From positions 62,001-126,000 of the forward strand of contig CAWKNX010000024.1 of assembly GCA_963851085.1 (NCBI GenBank): 64,000 nucleotides of DNA, in the 5' to 3' direction. Below, piece by piece: positions 45,035-53,232 of this stretch. Source of the stretch: DATFVJ01 sp963851085 (GTDB lineage: Bacteria > Actinomycetota > Actinomycetes > Streptosporangiales > Streptosporangiaceae). Position numbers and translations under genes: made by a program. Within the stretch, counting starts at the first letter, position 1, and each line of letters opens with the position of its first letter. The notes beneath the pieces are model-generated. The model did no database searches. It had not been told where the DNA came from and saw only the letters and a program-made list of their open reading frames with translations.

Positions 45035-45107
45035 GCGCTCGTAGCTCAACGGATAGAGCATCTGACTACGGATCAGAAGGTTGGGGGTTCGAATCCCTCC
45101 GAGCGCG
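45035..45107 (+). tRNA. tRNA-Arg(ACG)
   Basis: 73 nt. Acceptor GCGCTCG/CGAGCGC pairs perfectly; D-arm GCTC/GAGC; anticodon arm TCTGA-CTACGGA-TCAGA with anticodon ACG; T-arm GGGGG-TTCGAAT-CCCTC; discriminator G; no encoded CCA. A TTGACA box lies about 100 nt upstream at 44928. It is the integration target of the adjacent island; an integrase remnant faces it. Confidence 0.95.
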
Positions 45108-45110
45108 CTC

Positions 45111-45396
45111 CTCCCTGACCAGGGCGTTCCTTGATCGCAAGGAGTGCCCTGAGTGCTGTCTGAGGGCTTATGTAGCAGTAGGGATCGCGGCCCGGTTTTT
45201 CGCAGCTCTCGCGCGGACGTGGTCATGCGGCTCTTCCCTCTTCTTGGTGGAGATCTTCTTGGCTATCGGCTTGGCTTGGGTGAGGTCGCCCAGCACGGTG
45301 TCCATGCTGTCGGCGGCGGCGCGCTGTACCGCTTCCAGGACGTGGGTGTAGATGTCCGACGTCGTGGACAGCCGGGTATGGCCGCAGCGTGGCCTG
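45111..45396. repeat. island direct repeat, left copy
   Basis: About 280 bp that recur at 51523-51797 with roughly 85% identity by eye. The repeat starts just after tRNA-Arg (CTGACCAGGGCG...) and includes the 3' end of a tyrosine integrase gene. Confidence 0.8.
45121..45150. terminator. hairpin after tRNA-Arg
   Basis: 13-bp stem AGGGCGTTCCTTG / CAAGGAGTGCCCT with an ATCG loop, 13 nt after the tRNA. The copy at 51529-51558 keeps the stem through paired changes, so the structure seems to matter. Confidence 0.7.
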
Positions 45397-46390
45397 GACG
45401 ACCTTCAGATCCACCCCCTCGGCGAACAGGTACGTGGCGGCCGCGTGTCTCAGGTCGTGGATCCTGACCCGGCGCATGCCAGCGTCGGCGCAGATCTTCT
45501 CCCATGCCCGGCTGACGTTCCTGGGTTCCAGCGGGGTTCCGGCGGTGGTGGTGAATACCAGACCTGGGTCGACCCAGACCTTCGCGGTGAGCCGCTGAGC
45601 GGCTGGCGCAGTGCTCCTGGAGTGCGGTCATGACGCTGGCCGGGAGCGCGAGGGTGGCGTGTGAGGCGTCGGTCTTCAGGTCCTTTTCGATCAGCTTGCC
45701 CTTGCGCCGCCCGGTCGTCTCGTCCTTGTCGCCCCGGACGCGCTGGATGCTGGTTGCGAGGCGGACGGTCCCTGCGTCGAAGTCGATGTGTTCCCAGCGC
45801 AGGCCGAGGCCTTCACCGCGGCGCAGCCCGAGGGCGAGAACCACCAGCCAGTAGGCCCACAAGCGGTCACCCGCCGCGTGTGCCAGCAGCTTTCTGGTCT
45901 CGTCTTTCGTCGGTGGCTTGATCTCCTTGCGCTTGACGACGGGCGGTTCGACCAGCAGGGCCACGTTGCGGCGGACGAGCTCGTCGCGTCGTTCAGTGCG
46001 TTGCGCAAGATGGCGTGGCAGTAGGCGACAGTTCGCGCCGACAGTGTCTCGGGCGGTGGCAGTTCGGTCTCGCCGTCGCGGAGCTTGTGGCGCTGCCGCG
46101 CGCTCGGGGTGGTTTGCAGTTCAAGCAGCCACCGCCGTAACCGGACCGCGCCGAGCTGGGCGAGCTTCTCGTTGCCGAGGTGGGGGATGATGTGCCGCTC
46201 GCAGTTGTCGCGGTAGGAGTCGAGCGTGCCCGGCGCGAGCCGCCCGGCCGCGACCCGCTGTGGCAATGTGACGGTCAGCCAGTGGTGTTGCAGGTACTGG
46301 CCGAGGGTGCAGCACCGGCCCGGGTGACCGTCGCGCCCTCCTCGACTTGGCGCGCAGTTCGTCGAACTTCTCCCGCACCGCCCGCCTAGT
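45223..46390 (-). pseudogene. tyrosine integrase, broken by several frameshifts
   Basis: Reading leftward in changing frames: an N-terminal core-binding domain (YLQHHWLTVTLPQRVAAGRL ... CERHIIPHLGNEKLAQL), the catalytic start ALGLRRGEGLGLRWEHID with the box I Arg, IHDLRHAAATYLFAEGVDLKVVQATL with the HxxR, and the region of the tyrosine. At least four frameshifts are needed (near 46310, 45970, 45610 and 45390). It belongs to the actinobacterial pSAM2-type integrase group, which inserts in tRNA genes; here beside tRNA-Arg. Confidence 0.85.
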
Positions 46391-46439
46391 CCGCCAGCAG
46401 GCTGTCTGGAGCGTTCCCGCAGGCGAGCTGCATGCCGGT

Positions 46440-47377
46440 CGCCTGCGCTGGCAGAGCCAGTGGCCGAGCGACAGCTACGACCTGCCGGATGACGGCCCTG
46501 TCCAGCCACTCGACATGCTCCGCGCCGCCACCAGGCAAGCCACCGCATACCGGCTCGAATCCCAGTACTCCCGGCTCGCAGCAACCCTGCCTGACCTGCT
46601 CGGCGAACTAACCAGGGCCGCACACAGCTACACCAGACAGCACCAGGAGGAAACATACGGAATGCTGGCGATGGCCTACCGTGCCGCCGACGCTATCGCC
46701 GACAAATACAGCTACACCGACCTGTCCGCCCGTGCGATCAAGTTGATCCGCTGGGCCGCCGCTCAAGCGGGTGACCCGCTGATAGGAGCTATGGCGGCGT
46801 ATGTCCGGACCGAGCTGTTCCTTTCCGGGCAGCATCCGGCTGCCGGGCTCCGCAGCCTCGATACCGCGATCACTTCGATCAATCCGGCCGCATCCCGCGA
46901 CGCATCGGCCATCTACGGATCCCTGCACATGCGCGCTGCCGTCGCAGCCGCGGCAATCGGCCGCACCGGACCCGCCGAAAGCCACCTGGCCGAAGCGCGC
47001 GAAATGGAAAGCGAGTGCCCGACGATGTCTACTACGGCACCGCGTTCGGGCCTTCCAGCGTTCGCATCCACGAGATCGCGGCTGCCGCCGAACTAGGAGA
47101 GGCCCCGGCCGTACTGAAGCTCGCGCAAGCATGGCAACCGCCGTCCACACTGACAGCGGAGCGCCGTTCGCATTACTACATCGAACTGGCCCGCACCCAG
47201 CTCTGGGCGGGCCAGCGAGCCAATGTGCTGTCCTCACTGCAGACAGCCCGGAGCATCGCGCCACAGCACGTCCGCTGCAGCGCGACAGTTCACAAGACGG
47301 CTGCCCCCCTGATGCGGGTGCAGCGCCGCCCACCGGAATCCCTGGTGAGCTTCGCGGCATGGGCTGGAATCAGCTAG
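46440..47377 (+). pseudogene. TPR-type C-terminal part of an XRE regulator, frameshifted
   Basis: The frame encodes LDMLRAATRQATAYRLESQYSRLAATLPDLLGELTRAAH and repeated helical units, then shifts by one base near 47018 (CPTMSTT instead of CPDDVYYGTAFGPSSVRIHE) and ends VHKTAAPLM ... FAAWAGIS. This is the TPR half of the common actinobacterial XRE-TPR regulators. The DNA-binding N-terminus is missing here; a similar one is found at 49384, joined to an HNH piece. It abuts the integrase remnant on the opposite strand. Confidence 0.7.
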
Positions 47378-47578
47378 CTCGCCAAGTGGCGCGAACACGA
47401 GGCAGACTTCCAGCGAAGACGGCGTTGAGTCTGTCCTTGCGCGGGCGGGCCACCTCGCGCAGCCGTTCGGGATGGTGTTGATCTTTCTTTGCCGCAGGAC
47501 GTGCGCGATATCCTGGCCCGGGTGATTAGGTGCGCTTGGACTCTGATTGCGGCTGTCCGGGCTGACGCAGGGAAGACG

Positions 47579-48433
47579 ATGCCCTACACGTATACAAGTC
47601 CGGATGATCCCGCCAGGGAAGATGAGGGCTTGTTCGGCCCCGAGTCGGTGACCTGGCGTGTGATGAACAGCCGGATCATGTGGGTGGCGGTTGTCCGCGC
47701 GCTGTACCTGCAGGCATTGCATCCACAGGTGATACGTGGCACGTTGCAGAACGCCGCTACCATCACACAGCCGGTGGATGCCTGGGCCAGGCTGAGGCGG
47801 ACCAGGAAGTTCATCGAGACGCGCACTTTCGGGACGATGGCCGAGGCGGAACGTGCGGGACGCCGCGTGCGCAAGATTCACCAGTCGCTCACTGGAACCG
47901 ACCCCGACGGCACGCGGTACCGGGTGGACGAGCCCGAGTTGCTGCTGTGGGTGCATTGCGGCGAGGTCGCCTCCTGCGCCGACGTAGCCCGGCGCAGTCG
48001 GCTGCCGTTCTCCGCCGCGGATCTCGACGTCTTCGTGGACGAGCAGCGCACGAGCGCGGAGCTGATCGGCGTCGACCACGGCGCAGCGCCCGCTTCCATG
48101 GCCGAACTCGACGCCTACTACGAGGAGATCAGGCCGAGGTTGTACGCGTGCGACGAGGCGAAACAAGCGCTGCGGCTGACCTTCCATCCTCCGGTACCCG
48201 ACGGCAACCGCGTGCTGAAGCTGGGGCTGCCGCCGGTCAGCGCCCTGGCGTTCTCGACCCTGCCGCGCTGGGCGCGGCGGATGTACGGCAGGCCGAGCGG
48301 CCCGCTGAGCGACATGGCGGCGACCGCCGGGCTTCGGGCCGCGCGCCTGGCGTTCAGTCAGCAACGGCTGTTCCTGGGCGCCATGCGGGCCATACACCGC
48401 GCCGAATCGGCAGGCGAAAACCCAGGCTCCTGA
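47579..48433 (+). CDS. oxygenase MpaB family protein (DUF2236)
   Basis: 284 residues. The DUF2236 pattern is clear: EGLFGPESVTWRVMNSRIMWVAVVRALYLQALHPQVIRGT, an RTRKFIETRTFGTMAEAERAGRRVRKIHQSLTG segment and ELLLWVHCGEVASCADVARR with the His expected to bind heme or metal. Relatives include latex-clearing protein and MpaB, which cleave C=C bonds with oxygen. I placed the start at ATG 47579, with AGGGAAG upstream; the frame extends 30 codons further. It is one of the few intact cargo genes of the island. Substrate unknown. Confidence 0.82.
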   Translation: MPYTYTSPDDPAREDEGLFGPESVTWRVMNSRIMWVAVVRALYLQALHPQVIRGTLQNAATITQPVDAWARLRRTRKFIETRTFGTMAEAERAGRRVRKIHQSLTGTDPDGTRYRVDEPELLLWVHCGEVASCADVARRSRLPFSAADLDVFVDEQRTSAELIGVDHGAAPASMAELDAYYEEIRPRLYACDEAKQALRLTFHPPVPDGNRVLKLGLPPVSALAFSTLPRWARRMYGRPSGPLSDMAATAGLRAARLAFSQQRLFLGAMRAIHRAESAGENPGS

Positions 48434-48449
48434 CACGGCAGCCGCTACC

Positions 48450-48678
48450 GGCCTGGATGAGGCTGCGCGGCGGTCCGGCCGCCGGGGCGTCCTGGTGATC
48501 GGGGCGCTGGATGAGACCGGGCAGCAGAAGCAGGGTGAGGCGACTGCCGGTCCGGCCCTGGCCGCCCCGCCACGCCTGCCACTGGCTGGACTGGCGACGC
48601 CCCCACCAGGCCCGCTCGCGCTGGTACCACCAGCGCACACGACTGGCCCGAGACGCCGAGATTGCCCTGGTCAGATAG
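48450..48678 (+). pseudogene. IS701-like transposase remnant
   Basis: The frame starts with GRRGVLVI ... DETGQQKQGEATAG, the DDE-region motif of IS701-type transposases (normally VLVIDETGxxKxG), and after an internal loss ends ARSRWYHQRTRLARDAEIALVR-stop, a typical C-terminus. The middle 200 or more residues are missing, and an insertion breaks the Asp context. Confidence 0.6.
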
Positions 48679-48819
48679 CGAATGGCGGCTGCCGACTAGA
48701 ACTCGCCGGGTTCAGGGCGGCGAATTCCTCGCCAGTCCCGGCTCCTCAGGGACCTTAAGCCAGCCGGTCGCTGCCCTCAAATTACGGCGAGCGGTGGGGC
48801 GGACAGGCAGGATGGGCAC

Positions 48820-49326
48820 GTGGTGGATGTGGGGGACGGCGCGCTGCAGGGGGATCTGTTCGGCGGGGCCGGTATTGAGGTCGGTCCGGAGCCGGTGCTG
48901 ATGGCACTGCAGGCCGAGTATTACGAGCTGATCTGGCAAGGCCTTAAGACGCACGAGTTCCGGCGGCGGTTCTTGGAGGGCCGGGCGGTGCGGTGGTTTG
49001 TGTACCTGAATGCCCCGGTATCGCGGCTGGCGGCGGTGATCGAGCTGGGATCTGCGGTGGTGGAAAGGCCGACGCAGATTGCGGCGCTGGCCGAGCGGGC
49101 GCGGGAGGGTAATGGCGCTTCCGTGCTGGCGTATGTCCAGGACCTGGACCGTGCATTCGCGATGCCGATTCTGCGGGTCAGTGAGCATCCGGGCATCTCG
49201 GCTGAGGAGCTACGTGGGGAGCTCGGGCAGTTCCACCCGCCACAGGGCTATGTCCGGCTGCGGCACATCCGGCGTTGCTGCGGGCCTGCGAGAGGCTGGC
49301 CGCGCAGGCGCTGGTCCGGCAGATGA
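48820..49326 (+). CDS. ASCH-domain-like protein
   Basis: 168 residues. ALQAEYYELIWQGLKTHEFRRRFLEGRAVRWFVYLNAPVSRLAAVIEL fits the ASCH/PUA-like opening, in which a strand-helix (xYxxLIxxGxKTxExR) leads to the RNA-binding cleft. The rest (QIAALAERAREGNGASVLAYVQDLDRAFAMPILRV) is helical. Proteins of this kind bind or cut modified nucleotides or RNA. Start: GTG at 48820 with the purine-rich GGATGGG region upstream. Its C-terminal 20 residues look randomised (CCGPARGWPRRRWSGR), so the native end may have been lost. Confidence 0.65.
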   Translation: MVDVGDGALQGDLFGGAGIEVGPEPVLMALQAEYYELIWQGLKTHEFRRRFLEGRAVRWFVYLNAPVSRLAAVIELGSAVVERPTQIAALAERAREGNGASVLAYVQDLDRAFAMPILRVSEHPGISAEELRGELGQFHPPQGYVRLRHIRRCCGPARGWPRRRWSGR

Positions 49327-49383
49327 CGGTGCATCATCGGTGATAGGGGGCATTGAAGGCCTGCCGTGGGGAGGTGATCAGGT

Positions 49384-49811
49384 ATGCCCCGCCGTCCTGC
49401 GGGTTTGGCCGACGAGCCGTCGCCGTTGCGGCGGGCACGGCTGGCCAGGAACTGGACGCTGGAGACGGTGGTCGAGGAGATCGACCTCCAGACGCCGGGC
49501 GGTCACTCGGGTGTCACGCCGAGCATGGTGTCCGGTGGACCCACGGTGGGCCCGATGAAGTCGCCAACGGACTGTGCCTATGCTCGATTCACCACAAGCT
49601 TTTCGACAAAGGCGTGCTGGGCATCACCGACCATCACCGGGTCACGGTGTCAGTCCACTTCGTCGGGCGCAGCGAGGCTGCGGAACTGCTAGTGGTGTCC
49701 CTCAATGACCGGGAGGTCAGCCAGCCCTTGAAGGGCTTCCCCAACGTCGCCGCTCCGCATGCAGGCGGGCATACCCGTGAGGTCTTCCGCGCACCCGCCC
49801 GGGCCGTCTAA
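49384..49811 (+). pseudogene. XRE N-terminus fused out of frame to an HNH nuclease C-terminus
   Basis: From 49384 the frame encodes an XRE helix-turn-helix start (PLRRARLARNWTLETVVEEIDLQTPGGHSGVTPSMVSG). At about 49533 this stops and another frame takes over with THGGPDEVANGLCLCSIHHKLFDKGVLGITD, the HNH-type metal-site half of a nuclease, to the stop at 49811. Neither half is complete. The junction is a deletion scar between two genes. Confidence 0.7.
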
Positions 49812-49912
49812 CCTGTGACCGCGCACGGCGTAATGGGGTGTCGCCTGAGGTGCCTGGCAATCCGGCGCCACCCGGTTCGGCACCGATGATCCGGCTGAGT
49901 GAGCTGGGGTGG

Positions 49913-50296
49913 TCAACAGGCGACGATGACCGGCCGGTTTCCGGCGGCCTCGGCCAGCCGGGTCAGGTCATCGGGGTCGCTGGTCAGGATCCGGTCACCT
50001 GGCGCGGCCAGGAGGACCATGGTGGCGTCGATCGGGTCGGCGGTCCCGGTGGCGGCCAGCAGGGCGCCGGCCTGGCGGCCGTCGTGCTGGTCCACGGCGC
50101 GGACGTCGACTGCGTGAAGCAGCCGTGCCAGGCTGGCCTGGCGGCCGTGCCCGTCGCGCCACACCTGGGCGATCACCATCGCGTTGCTGCGCAGTTCCAG
50201 CCCGCTGTGCTGGGCCACCCGCAGCCGGGCGATCATTGCCCGGTCGCCACGGTCGACGGCCACCAGCGCCCCGGCGTCCAGAATCAGCGCGCTCAC
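49913..50296 (-). CDS. VapC-type PIN-domain toxin
   Basis: 127 residues: VSALILDAGALVAVDRGD with the first acidic residue, a central AMVIAQVWRDGHGRQASLARLL segment, then GTADPIDATMVLLA and ILTSDPDDLTRLAEAAG carrying the other metal-binding Asp residues. PIN toxins cut tRNA or rRNA when not bound by antitoxin. Start: GTG at 50296, 22 nt after the antitoxin stop. All key residues are visible, so it should be active. Part of the island cargo. Confidence 0.85.
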   Translation of the reverse strand: MSALILDAGALVAVDRGDRAMIARLRVAQHSGLELRSNAMVIAQVWRDGHGRQASLARLLHAVDVRAVDQHDGRQAGALLAATGTADPIDATMVLLAAPGDRILTSDPDDLTRLAEAAGNRPVIVAC

Positions 50297-50318
50297 GCCG
50301 CGGCGCCGATCGCGTGCA

Positions 50319-50564
50319 TCAGGCGGCGGTGTCGCTCGCGCGCACCCCAAGCTCCCGTTCCGCCCGGGCGATCTCCTCGGCGGTCAGCACGCCGTGCTCT
50401 GCTTCCCAGCCGGCGAGGAAGCTGGCCAGCGCTTCGGCGCGCAGCTTGCTCGCGGCCGCCTCGGCCAGCCACGATGAGAGAGGCTTGCCTGCCTGCGCAG
50501 CGGCTGACCGCACCGCGTCGCCGAGTTCAGGATCGAACGAGACGCTCACCTTATCGACCTTCAT
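50319..50564 (-). CDS. VapB-type ribbon-helix-helix antitoxin
   Basis: 81 residues: KVDKVSVSFDPELGDAVRSAAAQAGKPLSSWLAEAA forms a ribbon-helix-helix DNA-binding head, and the remaining part (AEALASFLAGWEAEHGVLTAEEIARAERELGV) is helical and acidic and should wrap the toxin. It is first in the pair with the PIN toxin. A symmetrical CTACC/GGTAG element starts 8 nt upstream, as expected for autoregulation. Confidence 0.82.
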   Translation of the reverse strand: MKVDKVSVSFDPELGDAVRSAAAQAGKPLSSWLAEAAASKLRAEALASFLAGWEAEHGVLTAEEIARAERELGVRASDTAA

Positions 50565-50571
50565 ACTGTAA

Positions 50572-50602
50572 TCCTACCCCGGTAGTTCACACCATGGTAG
50601 GA
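50572..50602. promoter_or_regulatory. candidate vapBC operator
   Basis: CTACC-CC-GGTAG (50574-50585) with a further GGTAGGA (50596-50602) complementary to TCCTACC (50572-50578). Three half-sites just upstream of the ribbon-helix-helix antitoxin start (50564). Confidence 0.55.
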
Positions 50603-50745
50603 GTGGCATCCGGGTTGCTGCGGGGTCTGCGGGAAGCTCGTTGCGCTAGTGCTGTGACCGGATAGGTTCGCCGGGTTGTGGCATCAGGGCGGCGCTTGCA
50701 GAAATACGTTTCGGGTCTGGTGGGGAGCGCCTCTACTGTGGCGCA

Positions 50746-51279
50746 GTGGCAACTCAGGTGATCGTGCTGAATGGCGGATCCAGCTCGGGCAAATCCGGGA
50801 TTGCCCGGTGTCTGCAGGTGGTCCTGCCGGATCCGTGGCTTGCTGTCGGGGTCGACATGCTGATCCAGGCAATGCCCGCATCCATGCAGGCATCGGATGC
50901 AGGCATCGAGTTCGCTGCCGATGGTGGGGTGAGTGTCGGGTCAGAGTTCCGGACGCTGGAAGCGGCGTGGATGGAGGGGGTCGCCGCGATGGCCCGTGCG
51001 GGCGCCCGGGTCATTATCGATGACGTCTTCCTCGGCGGAGCGGTGTCCCAGCAGCGGTGGCAGAAGGCTCTTGGCGGACTGGACGTGCTGTGGGTCGCCG
51101 TCAGGTGCGACAGCGCGGTCGCCGCAGGCCGCGAGCTCGCCAGGGGAGATCGGGTCCGGGGAATGGCCGTCTCGCAGGCGGAGGTGGTCCACCGGGGCGT
51201 GGCCTACGACCTGGAGGTGGACACCACGCATACCGAGTCCCTGGCGTGTGCGCGGATTATCGCTGCCCATGCCGGGTGA
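50746..51279 (+). CDS. chloramphenicol phosphotransferase-like protein
   Basis: 177 residues. The P-loop GGSSSGKS is at 10-17 and the catalytic Asp in GVDML is near residue 37, as in the Streptomyces venezuelae enzyme that phosphorylates the C3 hydroxyl of chloramphenicol. Long stretches (ARVIIDDVFLGGA, LDVLWVAVRCD, GVAYDLEVDTTHTES) are close to that enzyme as I recall it. Start: GTG at 50746. There are no chloramphenicol biosynthesis genes near it, so it is either a self-standing resistance gene on the island or acts on another hydroxylated compound. Confidence 0.85.
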   Translation: MATQVIVLNGGSSSGKSGIARCLQVVLPDPWLAVGVDMLIQAMPASMQASDAGIEFAADGGVSVGSEFRTLEAAWMEGVAAMARAGARVIIDDVFLGGAVSQQRWQKALGGLDVLWVAVRCDSAVAAGRELARGDRVRGMAVSQAEVVHRGVAYDLEVDTTHTESLACARIIAAHAG

Positions 51280-51629
51280 CCGACCGGCTGGGCCGCCTTC
51301 CGCCTGGCCCGCCGCAGCGGGCTGGGTCACGCTGCTGAGGTGGCACGAGACTAGGTGCCGCGGCCGGGATGTCCGCGACGACTGCGGCAGCGCTCCGGGC
51401 CGCTCAGCTGCCTGCTGGCCGGAGAGCTGACCGGGCCGGTGCCACTGCGTGTACAGCGCGTACACGCCGACCAGCAGATAGCCCGTCGGGCCGGCCCAGG
51501 CCAGCCCGCCGCCGACCGCTTCCTGACCAGGGCGTTCCTTGATCGTAAGGAGCGCCCTGAATGCTGTCTGAGGGCTTATGTAGCAGCAGGGATCGCGGCC
51601 TGGTTTTTGCGGGTCCCGCGTGGGCGTGG
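51280..51629. other. gap with no intact gene
   Basis: 350 bp. On the reverse strand GLAWAGPTGYLLVGVYALYTQWH (about 51440-51510) looks like a membrane-helix fragment of an unknown gene. The second half belongs to the direct repeat. Confidence 0.45.
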
Positions 51630-51797
51630 TCATGCGGCTTTGCGCTTCTTCCTGGCGGCGGTCTTCTTGGGCTTGGTGAGGTCGCCCAGCACGGTGTCCA
51701 TGCTGTCGGCGGCGGCGCGCTGTACCTCTTCCAGGACGTGGGTGTACATGTCCGACGTCATCGACAGCCTGGTGTGCCGCAACGTGGCCTGAACGGC
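51523..51797. repeat. island direct repeat, right copy
   Basis: Second copy of the repeat at 45111-45396, same orientation, again with a hairpin (51529-51558) and an integrase 3' end. No tRNA piece precedes it. Confidence 0.8.
51529..51558. terminator. hairpin, second copy
   Basis: Stem AGGGCGTTCCTT / AAGGAGCGCCCT around GATCGT; differs from 45121-45150 by compensating changes that keep the pairing. Confidence 0.65.
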
Positions 51798-51815
51798 CAT
51801 ACGATCCGCCACCTG
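51630..51815 (-). pseudogene. second integrase C-terminal remnant
   Basis: Encodes AVQATLRHTRLSMTSDMYTHVLEEVQRAAADSMDTVL and a Lys/Arg tail, with the catalytic Tyr in MYTHV. This is the undamaged form of the end of the integrase broken at 45223. The upstream catalytic and N-terminal parts are absent, so only about 60 codons remain. Confidence 0.8.
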
Positions 51816-52080
51816 CCTGCCAGCGCCCGTACCGCCCCCAGACGTTCCAGGTGATGATTCGCATCGTCGTTTCGACAACTGGCCATACGGCTCGTACTGG
51901 TCGAAGCGCACCCCAGCAGTCTGACGCGGACCGGCCCGGCTCACCGCCTCCGCGCGCATCTTGCGGCCTGGCGGGCCACTTGCCCGGCCCCTGTGGCAGG
52001 GGTCCGTGGCGGTAAGGACGGCAACCCGTGGCCCCGGTGCGCGCAAGTATCTTCGCGGCCAGCCTCGCCTCATCGGCTGG

Positions 52081-52416
52081 TTAAGCCCGGGCCCAACCAT
52101 TTGGCAGAGACGAATCGGGCCCCATATCCGCCGGAACGGGCCGCAGGGACTGCGGCCACATTGGGTCATCGCCCATGACCTCAGACGCGATGCCTTGCGC
52201 TTCCCCTGCAGAAGTTGTTTCCGCCCTGGCATGTCTCGGCCGCCCATGAGCGTGTCTCGCCTCATGCCGCGGCGTAAAGGCGACAATGGCAGCGAATACC
52301 ACTACGACCAGAATGATCGCGGCCGCGGCGATAATGATTACCGGCCACGGTGCGGGAAAATCCAGCGGGCCGAACGACAGGGCCTTGTTTCCCCCCAGTG
52401 GCGTGTACGTCATCAT
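52081..52416 (-). CDS. small single-pass membrane protein, unknown function
   Basis: 111 residues. One strong membrane helix (WPVIIIAAAAIILVVVVFAAIVAF, about residues 24-47) follows a short outer N-terminus; the rest is hydrophilic and His/Arg-rich at first, then Pro-rich. GGAAGGAGG lies 10 nt upstream of the first ATG. No family is recognised. It lies alone in the island, in a stretch of otherwise decayed sequence, but the codon bias and ribosome binding site suggest a live gene. Confidence 0.6.
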   Translation of the reverse strand: MMTYTPLGGNKALSFGPLDFPAPWPVIIIAAAAIILVVVVFAAIVAFTPRHEARHAHGRPRHARAETTSAGEAQGIASEVMGDDPMWPQSLRPVPADMGPDSSLPNGWARA

Positions 52417-52948
52417 GACGTCTCTGCCTCCTTCCCTTAAGCGTCCAGGGTCACCGTCCGGCTCTCCAGCACTGCGGATCCGCCTTCGGGCCGCAGTGGG
52501 CAGGACATCCGGGAAACCCCTCTCCTCATCTTAGGAGCTAGTGCTACAATTGCTTGTGGATGGATTTGCCCGTTCTTCCATCCACAAGCTGTGAATTGTA
52601 TTCGGCCAGGTAACGGCGCTGCGTGCGCGTGATCGCACGAAAATCTCTGGCCTTATCCCCACATTGCCCACAGGTTCGCCGAAGTTTTTGCACAAGTCGT
52701 CCACAGGTTTGTGCACAGAGAAGCTTTGCCTGCGGGGCAGTCGGCCGAGAACTGCGAGACAGCACCGCGACGCTGCGTAGTCGTCCGCCCCGCACCTGCG
52801 GAGACCCACGGTCCCCGGGATACCCGCGCTAAAAGGTGCCGTTCGAGGCGACCGCGCTGTGTTTGCCCCGTGCGGCGACCCCGGGATTCTCCTGCACCAG
52901 GTGGTAGGCGGATTCGCGGCAGTCGTTCAGCTGCCTGCGCGTGTCAGA
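52417..52948. other. non-coding stretch with origin-like elements
   Basis: 532 bp without a convincing gene. AT-richer between 52530 and 52740 than anything near it. It holds the inverted repeat and DnaA-like boxes described in the next entry. Confidence 0.55.
52552..52717. promoter_or_regulatory. inverted repeat plus DnaA-box-like cluster
   Basis: A perfect 13-bp inverted repeat (52552-52564 / 52577-52589, core TTGTGGATG / CATCCACAA) is followed by TTATCCCCA (52653-52661), TTGCCCACA (52664-52672), TCGTCCACA (52697-52705) and TTGTGCACA (52709-52717), each one mismatch from a DnaA box. The pair GTCCACAGG-TTT-GTGCACAG repeats the arrangement upstream of dnaB. Confidence 0.5.
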
Positions 52949-53232
52949 TCTAGCCGTTCCGCACGGCGCATGCGACCGCCTGCGTCCGGTTGCGCACGTT
53001 GAGCCGCAGCGTCAGATCCTGGATCACGTTCTTGATCGTGCGCTCGGAGTAGGCGAGACGGATAGCTACCTCGCGGTGGACAGCCCGTCCGCGATCAACC
53101 GGAGGACATCGCCCGCTCGCGGCCGCTGAGCCCGGCGAAGGACAGGCCGCGGGGCACGAGCAGGTTACGGTTCAGCTGGCCGAAAACGCTGACCGGTTCC
53201 GTCCGGTTCAATGCCGCCGTGCGACCGGGAAA
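52949..53232 (-). pseudogene. LuxR-type regulator C-terminus, frameshifted
   Basis: Read leftward, VFGQLNRNLLVPRGLSFAGLSGRE leads into a LuxR helix-turn-helix (LIADGLS ... REVAIRLAYSERTIKNVIQDLTLRLNVRNRTQAVACAVRNG), but at least two frameshifts near 53115 and 53075 break it. It resembles the DNA-binding end of large LuxR regulators. Confidence 0.7.
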
